Shown here: positions 34,086 to 45,965 of the stretch, one piece after another
Numbering within the stretch: the first letter of the stretch is position 1
Layout of the letters: each line of letters opens with the position of its first letter
DNA from: Pseudoips prasinana
Taxonomy: Eukaryota; Arthropoda; Insecta; Lepidoptera; Nolidae
Reading direction: 5' to 3'
DNA: 64,000 bases
Assembly: GCA_951640165.1 (NCBI GenBank)
Contig: OX621234.1
Coordinates: forward strand, 23,254,549 to 23,318,548
Notes under the pieces: generated by a model
Database searches by the model: none
What the model was told of the DNA's origin: nothing
The model's input: only the letters and a program-made list of their open reading frames with translations
Program-made: the position numbers and the translations under genes

Positions 34086-36176
34086 ATGATGGACACAACC
34101 AAACCGCGGCCCCCAGTCCCCGGCAGCCCTGCTATTCCCAGCCGTGGTAACAGCCGTGGTTACGGCAGGGCAGGGGGTGCTAAGAATCCCCGGCAGATTC
34201 CGCGTTACCAACACCGACGACCTCTGGCCCTGGCAACATATAACACACGTACACTGCGGTCCGACGAGAAGATAACCGAACTGGAGGAAGAATTGAGCAG
34301 GTTACATTGGGATATTGTAGGATTATCTGAAGTCCGAAGAGAGGGGGAGGACTCGATAATACTGAAATCCGGAAACCTGCTCTATTACCGGGAGGGTGAC
34401 CAAATATCCCAAGGTGGTATCGGGTTCATAGTCCACAAGTCCCTCGTGAACAACCTAGTGAAAATCGAGAGTGTGTCGACGAGGGTTGCGTACCTTATAC
34501 TCAGAATCACCAAGCGGTATTCGTTGAAGGTTATACAGGTATACGCACCCACTTCGACACACTCCGACGATGAAGTCGAGGTTATGTATGAGGACATATC
34601 CAGAGCCATACATACCTCTAACTCCTATTTCACTGTGGTCATGGGGGACTTTAACGCGAAGCTGGGCAAACGATTCGGTAATGAGCTGAGAGTGGGTCAA
34701 TTTGGAACTGGAGACCGGAACCCCCGGGGCCAAATGTTGGCCGACTTCATGGAGAAGGAGGGACTCTTTATGATGAATTCCTTCTTCAGGAAGCCGGATC
34801 ACCGCAAATGGACCTGGGTGAGCCCCGATGGTAAAACTAAAAATGAGATAGACTTTATCTTGTCGACGAGACGACAGATGTTCAATGATGTCTCCGTGAT
34901 CAATGCGGTTAAAACCGGGAGCGATCACAGACTGGTCAGAGGCTCATTGAACCTTAATGTCAAACTCCAGAGGTCCCGACTGATAAAGTCTACGTTGAGA
35001 CCTTTACCTATTCACGTCCAAAACCCCGAACCATTTCAGCTCGAACTGCAAAACCGTTACGAATGCCTAGCAGACTGCGAGGAAGTGGACTCATACTATG
35101 ACAGGCTCGTAGAAGCTGTCCATACGGCTGGGTCTAAGGTCTTGAAGGCCCGTCGTACAAACAGAACTAAAAAGATCTCTGACTTTACCCTGCAACTTAT
35201 GGAAGATAGACGGAAAATGGTTCTGACATCCTCAGATGATGCTACCAGATATCGGCAGCTCAACAGACAGATCTCAAAGTCTTTGACTCGCGACACGCGG
35301 CAATTTAATACAATTAGTATTAAAGAGGCTATCGAGCGGAACAAAGGCTCTAAAGTGTTCGCAAGAGCTCTGTCTGTTGGACAGAGCCAACTGACGAAGC
35401 TGAAGACTGAGGATGGTAGAATCGTCACGTCTAAACCTGAGTTGCTGGGAGAGATCGAGAAGTTCTACGGACAGTTATATACGACAACACAGCCACCTGT
35501 CAAAAGTCATGCCTCAGATCCCAGAGCACGACTAACCCGACACTACACCGAAGACATCCCGGATGTCAGCCTGTACGAGATTAGAATGGCTCTCAAACAA
35601 CTCAAGAACAACAAGGCGCCTGGTGATGATGGAGTTACAGCAGAGCTTCTGAAGGCGAGTGGTACACCAATCCTACGGGCCCTTCAGAAGTTATTTAACT
35701 CCGTCATACTAGATGGCCAAACGCCACAAGCATGGCACAGAAGTGTGGTGGTGCTCTTCTTCAAAAAGGGCGACAAGACCCTATTGAAGAATTATAGACC
35801 CATCACACTGCTGAGCCATGTTTACAAGTTGTTTTCGAGGGTCGTTACGAACCGTCTCGCGCGCAGGTTTGACGACTTCCAGCCTCCCGAACAAGCCGGT
35901 TTCCGAAAAGGCTTTAGCACCATAGACCACATACATACGCTGCGGCAAGTTATACAGAAGACCGAAGAGTATAACAAGCCACTGTGCTTAGCGTTTGTGG
36001 ACTATGAGAAAGCCTTTGATTATATCGAAACATGGGCCGTGCTGAGGTCTCTCATAAGGTGCCAAATTGACTACCGGTATATCGAGGTGATAAAGTGTTT
36101 GTATGAAAACACCACTATGTCAGTGCGACTCCAGGACCAGATCTCGAAACCTATCCATCATTGCAGCGAGGCGTGA
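34086..36176 (+). CDS. RTE ORF, endonuclease and reverse transcriptase (N-terminal part, ends at frameshift)
   Basis: The frame is open from the element's 5' edge; I take ATG 34086 as the first credible start. An apurinic-type endonuclease begins at about residue 48 (ALATYNTRTLR, DIVGLSEVRR), with MGDFNAKLG near 34645 and the catalytic SDHRLV near 34925. A linker follows, then the reverse transcriptase: NNKAPGDDGVTAELLK (35610), LKNYRPITLLSHVYKLF, QAGFRKGFSTIDHI and the catalytic-site Asp in FVDYEKAFD (about 35995). The frame stops at 36174 because of a frameshift about 15 bases earlier. It normally nicks target DNA and primes reverse transcription from the nick. Confidence 0.92.
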   Translation: MMDTTKPRPPVPGSPAIPSRGNSRGYGRAGGAKNPRQIPRYQHRRPLALATYNTRTLRSDEKITELEEELSRLHWDIVGLSEVRREGEDSIILKSGNLLYYREGDQISQGGIGFIVHKSLVNNLVKIESVSTRVAYLILRITKRYSLKVIQVYAPTSTHSDDEVEVMYEDISRAIHTSNSYFTVVMGDFNAKLGKRFGNELRVGQFGTGDRNPRGQMLADFMEKEGLFMMNSFFRKPDHRKWTWVSPDGKTKNEIDFILSTRRQMFNDVSVINAVKTGSDHRLVRGSLNLNVKLQRSRLIKSTLRPLPIHVQNPEPFQLELQNRYECLADCEEVDSYYDRLVEAVHTAGSKVLKARRTNRTKKISDFTLQLMEDRRKMVLTSSDDATRYRQLNRQISKSLTRDTRQFNTISIKEAIERNKGSKVFARALSVGQSQLTKLKTEDGRIVTSKPELLGEIEKFYGQLYTTTQPPVKSHASDPRARLTRHYTEDIPDVSLYEIRMALKQLKNNKAPGDDGVTAELLKASGTPILRALQKLFNSVILDGQTPQAWHRSVVVLFFKKGDKTLLKNYRPITLLSHVYKLFSRVVTNRLARRFDDFQPPEQAGFRKGFSTIDHIHTLRQVIQKTEEYNKPLCLAFVDYEKAFDYIETWAVLRSLIRCQIDYRYIEVIKCLYENTTMSVRLQDQISKPIHHCSEA

Positions 36177-37063
36177 GACAGGGAGATGTTATATCTCCGA
36201 AACTGTTCACCGCTGCATTGGAAGACGTCTTCAAGCTTCTGGACTGGAAAGGCTTTGGCATCAATGTCAATGGCGAGTCCATCACTCACCTTCGATTTGC
36301 CGATGATATCGTAGTCATGGCTGAGACCATGGAAGACCTCGGTACAATGCTCGATGACCTCAGCAGAGTCTCTCAACAAGTGGGTCTGAAAATGAACATG
36401 GATAAGACGAAAATCATGTCAAACGTCCATGTTGCACCCACTCAATTGAAAGTTGGTGACTCTGCACTCGAAGTTGTAGAGAACTATATTTACCTAGGAC
36501 AGACCATCCAACTAGGTAGGTCCAACTTCGAGAAGGAGGTCAATCGTAGAATCCAACTCGGCTGGGCAGCGTTCGGGAAGCTACGTAACATCTTCTCGTC
36601 CAAAATACTGCAGTGTCTCAAGTCGAAAGTCTTCGACCAGTGTGTGTTGCCAGTGATGACATACGGAACAGAGACGTGGTCGCTCACTATGGGCCTTATT
36701 AGAAGGCTCAAGGTCACCCAAAGAGCAATGGAGAGGGCTATGCTCGGAGTTTCCCTGCGGGATCGCATCAGAAATGTCGAAATCCGCAGGCGAACCAAAG
36801 TCACCGACATAGCCCGAAGAATTGCCAAGTTGAAGTGGCAGTGGGCAGGGCACATAGCTCGTAGAGCCGACGGCCGTTGGGGCAGAAAGGTTCTCGAGTG
36901 GCGACCACGAACCGGAAGACGCAGCGTGGGCAGGCCCCCTACAAGATGGACCGATGATCTTGTGCGGGTCGCTGGAAAATGCTGGATGCGAATAGCACAA
37001 GACCGGCAATTGTGGAGATCTTTGGGGGAGGCCTTTGTCCAGCAGTGGACGTCTTTCGGCTGA
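36163..37063 (+). CDS. RTE ORF, remainder of reverse transcriptase and C-terminus (after frameshift)
   Basis: It continues the same protein in another frame: LQRGVRQGDVISPKLF, then the catalytic FADDIVVMAE (about 36295), GLKMNMDKTKIM and YIYLGQTI. The basic C-terminal region typical of this family follows (WQWAGHIARR, GRPPTRWTDDLVRVAG) and ends QQWTSFG with a TGA. At the junction, cctatccat and ttgcagcga are separated by two extra bases (equivalently one lost). There is no independent start; together with the upstream part it forms one formerly continuous gene. Confidence 0.92.
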
Positions 37064-37066
37064 TAT

Positions 37067-37085
37067 GATGATGATGATGATGATG
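37067..37085 (+). repeat. GATGAT tail of the RTE element
   Basis: Short (GAT)n-type tract directly after the stop codon, forming the retrotransposon 3' end. Confidence 0.9.
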
Positions 37086-37189
37086 ACACGTAGAATGTTA
37101 GTCCATACCACAGTGTTTACTTAAAATACAACACAGGCACAAGGTGATTTAATCCCTGTTTTGCCATGGTTTTCACAAATGACTCAGTT

Positions 37190-37305
37190 TCACAATAATT
37201 TATGGCTCTCACAAGTAGATATCCTGTCCGGGACTCGAAACCGAAACACGTGAGCGCCGAGGTAGTATCAAGGCGATTACCTGGACCACTGTACCGCTTT
37301 AGTTC
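37190..37305 (-). mobile_element. tRNA-like SINE head, reverse, family F
   Basis: The reverse complement has an A-box-like tacagtggtccaggtaa and a B-box-like ggtttcgagtcccgg, spaced as in tRNA promoters, followed by aggatatctacttgtgag. Only one clear copy was seen. Confidence 0.55.
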
Positions 37306-38925
37306 TCATTAATTTTCATTTCATCTCATTTAATTTCATTTTAATTTAATCTCATCAGTTAACATCAATGCCGGTAGATGTTTCGTCTTTGTATCTCGGA
37401 TAGGCTCGTGTATGTTGTGATGATCAATCATACATATGTATTTCCGTATATTATGTCGTCCACATCCACTAATGTGGACATATAAGAATCACATCAATAA
37501 AGTTTACTGAAAGATAACTTCTGACATAGTCTTTGGTGGTTGGATATCATAAATATAAATAATTAGTTTGTCAAGTCTTTAAAACAAATTATCAGCCGAG
37601 CATAGGGAGTGACGTCAAGAGACGAAGATAAGATTCTAGGGAAACGAGTCCTTTTAGGAAACTTGCGAGTAAACGTAATCGTTTCTAGGAAATGATGAAT
37701 GCATTAGTGTCGAGTAGAATCCTTTTCTATAAACAATAGTTCCAAAAGTATTGAAGAAGTTGATGAGGAAGGATGGTTAATAAGTTCACACTCAGTAAGA
37801 CTTTCGCATGATTCAGTTCAACTACAATAAGACGATGATTATTGCGTTCCATGGTAGCTGCTGAAGTTTGGTATATATTGTAATAAAATTTATATAACAA
37901 AGAAGATCAATGCTACCGCTATCACTCACGTGATCATTGTGAAGGAAATTAAAACTAGGAAAGAAATAAGCAACGGAAAACCGGGATGGTTCTTTAACTC
38001 ATAAATACATTTAAAATAAAAACAATAGTCGGTTATAATTTTAAATGTATATAGAATATATAAACACTAACTTATAACATCAACTAAATATTGAAAACTA
38101 ACCGATATTCTAAATTTTCTCTTGCCATTAGTAATGTTTCCAGAATGTTCCCAGTCCAGTGTACCAGGATTTCGGGAACGTTCTTAAATTGGGTATACTG
38201 ACAACTATACTCCAATCCCTGATAGGCTGTCAGTCTCAGAGATCCATTTAGTGATAAGACAGCCAATTGTACAACTTTGTGATTTATATTGTATTTTTAT
38301 TTCTTTTGATATATCGGTGTACAATAAAGAGGCAATCTACTAACTACCAAAATTATACTTGTAGTAACTTAGTAGGAGGTGTAAATGTATTAAGTTTAAT
38401 AAGTGATTCCCTTTAAACGCTTTTTCTTCACAAATAGACAACTGGCTGAATACACTTTGTCCGTTAAATGGTTTAGGATGTATCATAAATGGAAAATGGT
38501 TAAAACTAACATTTACAGCCAGTAAGTAAACAAATAATTTTATAATATGTGTTAGGTACATATAAAAAAATATCGTACACGATCCTAATTGTATCGGCTA
38601 GACGCACTCTGTGCCAGTATTTTATAAATATATGTGTTATGCACAAAACGTGACCCAAGCATAAGGAATCATCACCTTTAAATTACTCAAAACCACTTCG
38701 CACGTTTTAATTTTACTATCAATATTTCCTCACATTGTATTCTTTATGAGTTCTAACTACTGATATGTCACAAACATGTTGGGTTATATTGGTACTATTT
38801 AGGTAGTTGGCTATTGAGAGTAACGGGTAAATCAGGTATTACAGAAGTACCAAAACGATTCTTTGGTGAGTGAATCTCTTACTTGCTACCGTACAATTTT
38901 ATAATTGGTAAATACTTGATTTTCA
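37306..38925. other. Stretch without a recognised gene
   Basis: AT-rich DNA. Short minus-strand frames at 38084-38561 show no family signature. Confidence 0.4.
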
Positions 38926-38928
38926 CGC

Positions 38929-39100
38929 TGGATATTTGTGTAAATGAAAATGTCTGTTCGTCCTAAGTCTGGTTGTATTTGTTTATAAAAGTATATATTT
39001 ACACAAGAAAAGTAGTAAGTATATGTAGTATATCAGTTATCTGGTTTCCATTGCAATCTGATGGCTGTCTGGGAATAATGCCCCAGAATATTATTATAGA
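38929..39100 (+). mobile_element. SINE family C, 5'-truncated
   Basis: It matches the body and tail of 47004-47262 (aaatgtctgttcgtcctaag, gtagtatatcagttatctgg, gatggctgtctgggaataatg) but lacks the tRNA-like head. Confidence 0.7.
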
Positions 39101-39384
39101 TCATTTAGGTCAACCCTAAATACAACCTTAAATCCACGAAGCTACCCATTTCTGTTACTGACCATATTCGTTACAAACCGTAGCTTCTCAATTATATTAT
39201 AATAGGTAGTAGGTAATTATTAGTCGTTATGAGACATGTTATTCATTATATTGTGGGAAGTAAAATATAATTATACTCAATAAAGTAATTTTTATTTACT
39301 ATAAGCAATTTTCAGATAAAATTACAGTGATGTATTTTATAAATCACAGGTATTGAATTTATGTTTTTCACGTGTAGACAGCGG

Positions 39385-39545
39385 TTACTCTAGTCTCATA
39401 GTTCAGTCCGTCTAGAAACCCTCTGACATGGGTTAACGTCTGTAATCCGGCTTGATTACTGGGCCCTCCGAAGCAAAGAGAAGTCGAGACATTTACCGAT
39501 ATTAGCGGTCACCCATCTCTATACTTACTTTATTTAATCGCCATA
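39385..39545 (+). repeat. Copy of the 'gtcagag...cacggagacgctcag' dispersed repeat, diverged
   Basis: It shares ccctctgacatgggttaac and agcggtcacccatctctat with the 1545 copy. It is more divergent than the others. Confidence 0.55.
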
Positions 39546-39589
39546 GCAGAAGCCTACTGGTCGACTTGGATTCATTTTAATTTATCGAA

Positions 39590-39745
39590 TGAGCAGTGGT
39601 TGGTGACAGAATAGTTCAAGCCACCCAGTACGCCTTTGCTATGGCTTAAAGACTATTGTGTGATCTGTACACGGAAACGATCAACAATTAAAGCACTTTA
39701 GCTGTCACCCATCAAAAGTCTTTTGATGGGTGACAGCTGCGTACC
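39590..39745 (+). repeat. Copy of the same dispersed repeat, ending in an inverted duplication
   Basis: It shares agcagtggttggtgacaga, gttcaagccacccagta and gtcacccatc with the family. At 39720 the sequence turns back on itself and repeats 19 bases in inverse orientation. Confidence 0.7.
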
Positions 39746-40554
39746 TCTGTGTTTAACTTTGCACTATAAATGCTTTACAGAAAGACATCTTCAAGATAAA
39801 GAGGCAATTTTTCAACTTTACACGTCTGTCTGTATTTTTTTACAGAGTACTACAAAATAGTATTCATCATATCTTCCAAAAAAAAAAACCAACGTCCTAA
39901 TTTAATTATCACTTCTAAAATGTAATAGTATATACTAGTGGGGGTGATTTGCCCATTGCCTCTCGCCACCGCTATGCAAAGGAGTTGCATAGAGCACGAG
40001 TACCTTGTAATGCAATTGTAGTATTACAAGCTACTTCTGTGAGTCTAACTTGTATGATGGGGCTAATTAGCAGGTAAAGTATAATTATTCTTATATCTGT
40101 GCAGTAGAGTATGAATATATTATTATTAATTCTAGTTACTAAAGGTGGGGACCCACCTACTGTTTCTCCTTAAAATAGAGCCAACCTCTAAAATAACAAT
40201 TAAAAACGGAAATATAACTAAGATACCACATGTACATTGCTATTTTAAATCTAAACTGATGTCGCAAGGCGGCACAATCCCCAATAAAAACAATTAAGCT
40301 ATCACTAGGTATCTATTCAGAACAATTTAGAACATTCGCAGTTAGAGATAGTTTCGGTATGACAGCATCATCCGTGGTGCACGACGCGACGTGTAGATTT
40401 GGAAATGATTCTTACTTATAAATCTGATTACACAGAGGATAGAGAGATTCTTATTTCTGATTGGTTAATCAGGTTTTAAAGTGTGTACATACAAACCTTT
40501 TAAGTTATTCAAAGTTTAATTAAAATCAGTCTTATTTTTTTTACTTTATCGTTT

Positions 40555-40735
40555 GGGCAGTGGTTACACTAGTGTCAGAGTTGTTCAAGATGCCCAGTAG
40601 GCCTCTGGCTTGGCCACTAACAACAATAACCGGGACCGACAGCCTAATGTGCCTGCCGAAGCACGGAGACGCTCAGAAATTAAACCACTTTGGCGGCCAC
40701 CTTTAGACAGCCACGTACAGGTCGATGAAAGTAAA
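40555..40735 (+). repeat. Copy of the same dispersed repeat
   Basis: It shares cactagtgtcagagttgttc, cccagtaggcctctgg, cgaagcacggagacgctcag and ttaaaccactttggcgg with the copy at 1545. Confidence 0.7.
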
Positions 40736-41769
40736 TGGGATGAGAGCACAGATTTCATTAAATTAAAAATAATTAAAAATATGTATGCATTGTTCAAAAG
40801 ATTTTAATATTTTAGTATATTCAAACACTGTATAAAAACACTGTATAAACCAATACCAACTCCGAATAGAAGAGAAGCTGAAAAACCAAATGACTAATTA
40901 CTTTACTCGATTTACAGGAAAACAGTATACAGCTTGGGTAGGCCCGAATTGTATTGTTTGATAGTTATTGTATCTTTGTTATTCATACTTCTTATATAGG
41001 TCAAGTAAAACATTAATATGAATGGAATCTCAGAAAATAGGTAAAAGGCACTTCGACGTTTTTCCTTCACTTAAATTGACTAGATTCCTGCTTTTTAAAA
41101 GATAGTACCTATTTCAACTTCTATTTATAACAACCAATTCGAGGAAAATATAAGACCAATATGAGATCATTTTGCATCGAAAAACATCAGAATTGAGTCA
41201 TAAGTTAAAATGCAACAGAAAACTGGTAAGACAATTATATACAACAAAAGAATATACAGTCGTATTGATTATTTCCGACTCAATTCGGTTAAAAGTTATA
41301 TGATAATGTCACGTTCGGGTTTCGAACCCTAGTACAAGTAAGGGTTTTTGGTGGGTTTTTTAACATCGCTAGAATGTTCTAGATAATACCAGAACAAAAG
41401 AAAAAGGATAGCTGATGAAAAGGAGATATAAAATTCTTCTTGCAAAAATTGACATAAGATTTTTCCAGATAAAGACAAAGGGATTGTGCGAGTTTCATGA
41501 ATGAAAAAAAGAGGTAGGTAGAAGAAAGGACAGAAGCGTTACGATTAATCTGCCATATACTCGTAGGTGAAGGTTCTCGAAACCGAATAATGATTTGGGA
41601 AATGTTTAAAATTAGGAGCAATTTAGGGGTATATCAGAGTATCACGGTGAGTTTTAATTCAAGTGAAATCGAAGACGAACTAAAAGGGAACTGAACAAGT
41701 TCCAGTGACAAGTCAGAGTAAACAGTGCCAAGTGTTACCTACATAGTGTGCCGTGTACGTCGGGACTTT

Positions 41770-42660
41770 ACATTTGGTAGTGCTCGTCATGGGAACTCTG
41801 AAGTGCGCCACGTTGGATTCTAAACCAGAGCTAGTCACCGTGTGTGTTCCGTGATCTTAGTGGTGAACTAACTATCACTGTCGACGTCAATAAAAGTGCG
41901 TAAAGTTGTACATTTTATCCTTAAGTATGGTGTTCCTACTACGATTGCAACTGACAGAGGAGCAAAATTTATCAGTTCAACAATGTCAGAGGTTTGTAAA
42001 TTGTTAAAAATAAATAAGTTAAACTCTACAGCTTGCTTGTGAGCATTTTTGACAATTTAGTCAGACAATTTTCCTGAAACATGGAGTTCACGGTTACCTT
42101 ACTGCTGCTTTTCTTATTACACCTCAGTACACGCCAGCACATCAGGCTACCCCAATCTGTAAAATTTCTCCAATTTAAAGTGAACCCTGTACTTGATAAA
42201 GTTGAGGATCTATAAAAGAAATTTGAGAGATTGTGGTAGCTGGATGTGCTGGCGTCTACATAGTGCTACTACTTACACTCCGTTCCAGGTGCTATACGGG
42301 AAAATATGTAGTCTACGTAGTAATGTAATAATAAAGTTAATAATAAAGTCGAACCTCTTTATAACTAAGATAATTATCCTTTAGAATTAAAATACAGGCT
42401 ACAGGTTTCACAGAACGATGCTCGTAAAAATGTAATTCAATAAAATTAGACACGGAAACTAAGCTACGGTATACAAATAAAACCTTTTCTACAATAAAAA
42501 TAATCTAATTCTTTTGAAAGAAGGGCAGGTAATAAGTTTAGTCCAATATATTCTGGATCTTATGTAGTTGTAAGAGATTTGTCACCTAATGTAGAAATGA
42601 TTAAACATGGGAAGGTTGACATAGTACATACGAATAAAACTAAGTTGTATTGTGTTTAGT
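41770..42660 (+). pseudogene. Ty3/Gypsy-type element remnant: integrase pieces
   Basis: The plus strand encodes, with stops and frame changes, an integrase core (YGVPTTIATDRGAKFISSTM, CKLLKINKLNSTA at about 41925-42045), TYTPFQVLYGK (about 42270) and a C-terminal segment (FSPIYSGSYVVVRDLSPNVE and HTNKTKLY at about 42535-42655). The sequence just before (tttacatttggtagtgctcg at about 41770) resembles the LTR-end and primer-binding-site region of such elements. That would mean gag and most of pol are deleted. LTR boundaries were not confirmed. Confidence 0.65.
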
Positions 42661-43067
42661 ATAAGTACCTAATTAGTATAATTTTGCTTGTAAAAGTTGA
42701 TAACTACGTATGTTAAACTTACCTAATGTAATATAAGTAGTCATGTGCTCATGTCAGTATATTAGGTATCCATGTAGTGTGTAACAAAAGTAATGATGTA
42801 ATTGTTAAGTTACCATTTGAAATTGTTTGTTTGTAAACTATATATAAATGGATGGTTTATGAATATATGCGTTGTCGTTTTCCGTAAATCAATTGTTTGA
42901 TTTCGAACCTCCCTACAGCAAACACTAGTTTCGTTTTCAATCCCCTGATCAACCGCTGGCCACAATAATTGAATATGTATTTGCGATATATAATATATGT
43001 GTGAATATATGTTATAGCTACGAAACAAGTGACATCAAGATAATATTTGTTTGCAAAATATCTTTTA

Positions 43068-43668
43068 TTTAAAAACCCGTGCGAGTTGGACTCGCCCATG
43101 AAGGGTTCCGCAGCAGCAAGTATTTCAGTTGATTAAATGAAAGGTTAATTGCGGTTTACGATTTATGACGCATTAAAAAAAAACTACTAACTAGATTTCG
43201 TTCAAACCGTTGTTAGTTGTCATGGTAAAGTACATCATATATTTTTTTTTGTTTTATCATTCTCTTATTTTAGAAGTTACAGGGGGTTGGGACACTCATT
43301 TTTCCACTTTGGAAGTGTATCTCGCGCAAACTACGCAGTTTAGAAAAAAATTATATTAGAAACCTTAATATAATTTTTGAAGACCTATCCATAGATACAC
43401 CGCATGTATGGGTACGATGAAAAAAAAATTATTGAGTTTCAGTTCTATGTATGGGGAACTGCCAAAATTAGTATAAATTTTCTATTTTTGTGTAAAAATC
43501 TTAATGTGGTTCACAGAATACATCTACTTACCAAGTTTCAACAGTACAGCTCTTATAGTTTCGGAAAAAAATGGCTGTGACATACGGACGGACAGACAGA
43601 CAGACAGACATGACGAATCTATAAGGATTCCGTTTTTTGCCATTTGGCTACGGAACCCTAATAAAAAG
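43068..43668 (+). repeat. Dispersed repeat of the 'ccggccaagtgcgagtcg' type, long copy
   Basis: It begins aaaacccgtgcgagttggactcg with aagggttccg and ends ggctacggaaccctaataaa after a (cagacaga)-rich tract (about 43585-43612). It shares its first ~70 bases with the reverse fragment at 59337-59405. Confidence 0.75.
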
Positions 43669-43962
43669 TAAGTTCGGAAACTACAACTCGACTACTGAAA
43701 CATCACGCCCTAAATAATATGACACTAGCAAAATTTTCTCAAATTGTTGTGATAGTAGGTATACACAAAAAAATATTACACACAACACAACAACAATACA
43801 AATTTATTGAAAACCAACTTACGCGTCATATATTTTATTATGCTAGAGGGTACTGATCCTAGGCATCCTAGGTATACTAACTTTATGTCCTAGACCCAAC
43901 GGATGATTAAATTTATTAATTCCCAGTTTTGAGATAGGATGTACGCTTTACATTACACAAAC

Positions 43963-44190
43963 AGTATAAAGGCGAAAGTTTGTGTGTGTGTGAGTGCGTA
44001 TGTTGGTGATTCTTTCACACAAAATCTACCTGACGGATTTTGATCAAATTTTGTATCTGTTATACATAGAAAATTTCATCAAAATCCGTCCGGCCTATGT
44101 GTTATTCGGATATATAAGCTATATATCCGAATAACACATAGGCTATAATTTATCAAGTTTAACGCGGGTAAACCGCGGGACACAGCTAGT
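43963..44190 (-). repeat. 'actagctg' family repeat, reverse copy, with inverted duplication
   Basis: In reverse it reads aactagctgtgtcccgcgg, tttacccgcgtt, then ataaattatagcctatgtgt. The other end (agtataaaggcgaaagtttg) matches the end of the 58927-59102 copy. A 24-bp perfect inverted repeat lies at 44093-44143. Confidence 0.7.
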
Positions 44191-44321
44191 TGGTAGTAAT
44201 GCTATTAAATTAAAATTTAAGAGTTTGGAAGATGATTTCAATATCATATGATCTTTGGCGTGCAAAAACAAACATCAGTCAGCCATGTTTCTAAAAAATA
44301 AGGCCGATGGATAACACCTAC

Positions 44322-44490
44322 ATCCTCCGGAAGGATGCTAGCAAGGGAATTAGGGCTTAAATTGCTCTGCCACAATGTATCATTCGCAAAGAGCTTAGAT
44401 TGGTAGAGGGTGCTAGTTCGAGACCCACCGGATTAAATCCATGATATTCCCGTTACTGATCTTAAATTTACGCTTTGCATTGCGAATAAT
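44322..44490 (+). mobile_element. SINE-like repeat, family D
   Basis: Collinear with the reverse complement of 4857-5045. It includes gctagttcgagacccaccgg (B-box-like) and the tail gctttgcattgcgaataatg. Confidence 0.6.
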
Positions 44491-45538
44491 GCTGATCAAT
44501 TATGATGATGATGAGAAGTTCAACACGAATAAGAGTTTAGGGTCTTGACCGTTGACTGTGACGAAGGTATATAGTTAGTATATTATATATATAGTATAGT
44601 AGACGAAGGTAGAAGGTAATGTAGTTCTTAAGAACATCAGGTCTGTTGTTAGCGACAAATCGGTAATTCTCAACCCCGCTTTTAGAAGATATCGAGTATA
44701 CCAGAATCCATCCAAACTTTAAACCTGTACTCTGCTAATGATAGTCACCGATAAGAAAAATCATGAGTCTTAAGTCTGCCAGTACCTCGTTATACTGTTA
44801 CGGATAGTTTAATTTTATATATTGAATTATAAATATGACGGAAATATCTTAGTTCCAACGATGCTGCAAATGATAGCAGTAGGCAGTAGTCCGAAGCAAA
44901 TTAACCGACACAAAAAGAAAAATAGTCTGCCTACTCGGTACATTCTATATACAATTCTATCAATATTATAGACACCTGAGCAAACCTTAAATGTATCGAC
45001 GCAATTACAGCTTATGTGCAAATCCAAGTGAACAAAAGTTCCCGGGAGCGATGAACAAGTTCAATCGGCTGCGGCTCCCGGAGAATGTAATATATACTCT
45101 ACGATAATGAATACTCAGATGAATGCAGCTTTCAGAATCTAGTACTCTTGTCTCATCAAGGAAACTACGAGATGCACCATAAAATTATGGGATGAAAAAT
45201 GACAGAGCTGAATTGAAATGAAGTAAACTAGAGGAATAATTCCCAAACGATCATACATAAAGTCTTGTCAGGCTGTCTTGTCTTTCATGTGTAGAGACAC
45301 TGATAAAACTTCGTACATAACCTTTTAGGAATTTTATAAGCGGTTCAAATTTGACTTAAAGTAAGTCATGCAATTCAACCGTCCGAAAAAACACACAGCA
45401 TTTAATGACGTCGTGAAAGCCGAATGCCTGGCCAACTATTTCACCTAGTAAATGTATTCGGGTGTCTCGGACCATCTTACGAGATTTTCTTTTGGAGTAT
45501 ACCTTTAAATGCCTGATAGAGGGAGCCTTCTCCGGTCT

Positions 45539-45934
45539 TCACGCGATTGAAGCTGGAATTTCTAAGCCAATTTTGTTTTCTCTTTGCATGATTTTACTCC
45601 CGCAATAATCTAAGTGCCATTTACGACCATCTCCAAAATTTTTCCGACGCTTAAGGCATGGCAGTTCAGTAAGTGGAGAACCCAAGTGAATGCCATAAAA
45701 ATTGGCGTCGTGCCTTTCTCGCGGATGACTGTTCCTCATTAAAAAGAAATTGGTGTGTATTTGTACCGGACATGAGGCCCACATCTTCACATTTAATATA
45801 AGAATATGCCTCTCTTTCGTAGAGCACATAATGTCAGACTCTTTCATGCGTCCCCACACCAGTAACTGTCCAGAGTCGATGTTCAAATTCCAAAAGGGTG
45901 TTCTCCGGTGGTTGGACAAAGGGTGTTTAGACAT
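45539..45934 (-). other. Unidentified 131-codon open frame
   Basis: This is the longest open frame in the window not explained by a known mobile element. It runs from ATG 45934 to TGA. It is less AT-rich than its surroundings and reads as a basic, mixed-composition protein with scattered Cys/His (e.g. VKMWASCPVQIHTNFF, LPCLKRRKNFGDGRKWHLDY). No domain, signal peptide or membrane helix is recognised. It could be a degenerate exon, a transposon scrap or chance. Confidence 0.25.
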
Positions 45935-45965
45935 CTTGAGATATTCATCGCTTTTTGTCTGGTGA

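Larger units (their letters stand above)
33901..37085 (+). mobile_element. Full-length RTE-clade LINE, 3.19 kb, with 14-bp target duplication
   Basis: It is flanked by acacgtagaatgtt at 33887-33900 and 37086-37099. The 5' end starts tgctgtgtggtgacggc, shared with the fragment at 53482. The 3' untranslated part is only a few bases and ends in a GATGAT-type tail, characteristic of RTE/BovB elements. The open frame covers endonuclease and reverse transcriptase with a single frameshift near 36158. The identical duplication and near-intact frame indicate a recent insertion. Confidence 0.95.

Noticed and set aside
34455..34928. Minus-strand open frames within the RTE element (also 35096-35428, 36490-37111)
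   Set aside because: Antisense shadows of the endonuclease/reverse transcriptase frame.
37067..37085. GATGAT and catcat tracts as microsatellites or CRISPR-like repeats
   Set aside because: They are the 3' tails of RTE insertions, in both orientations; there are no spacer-repeat arrays.
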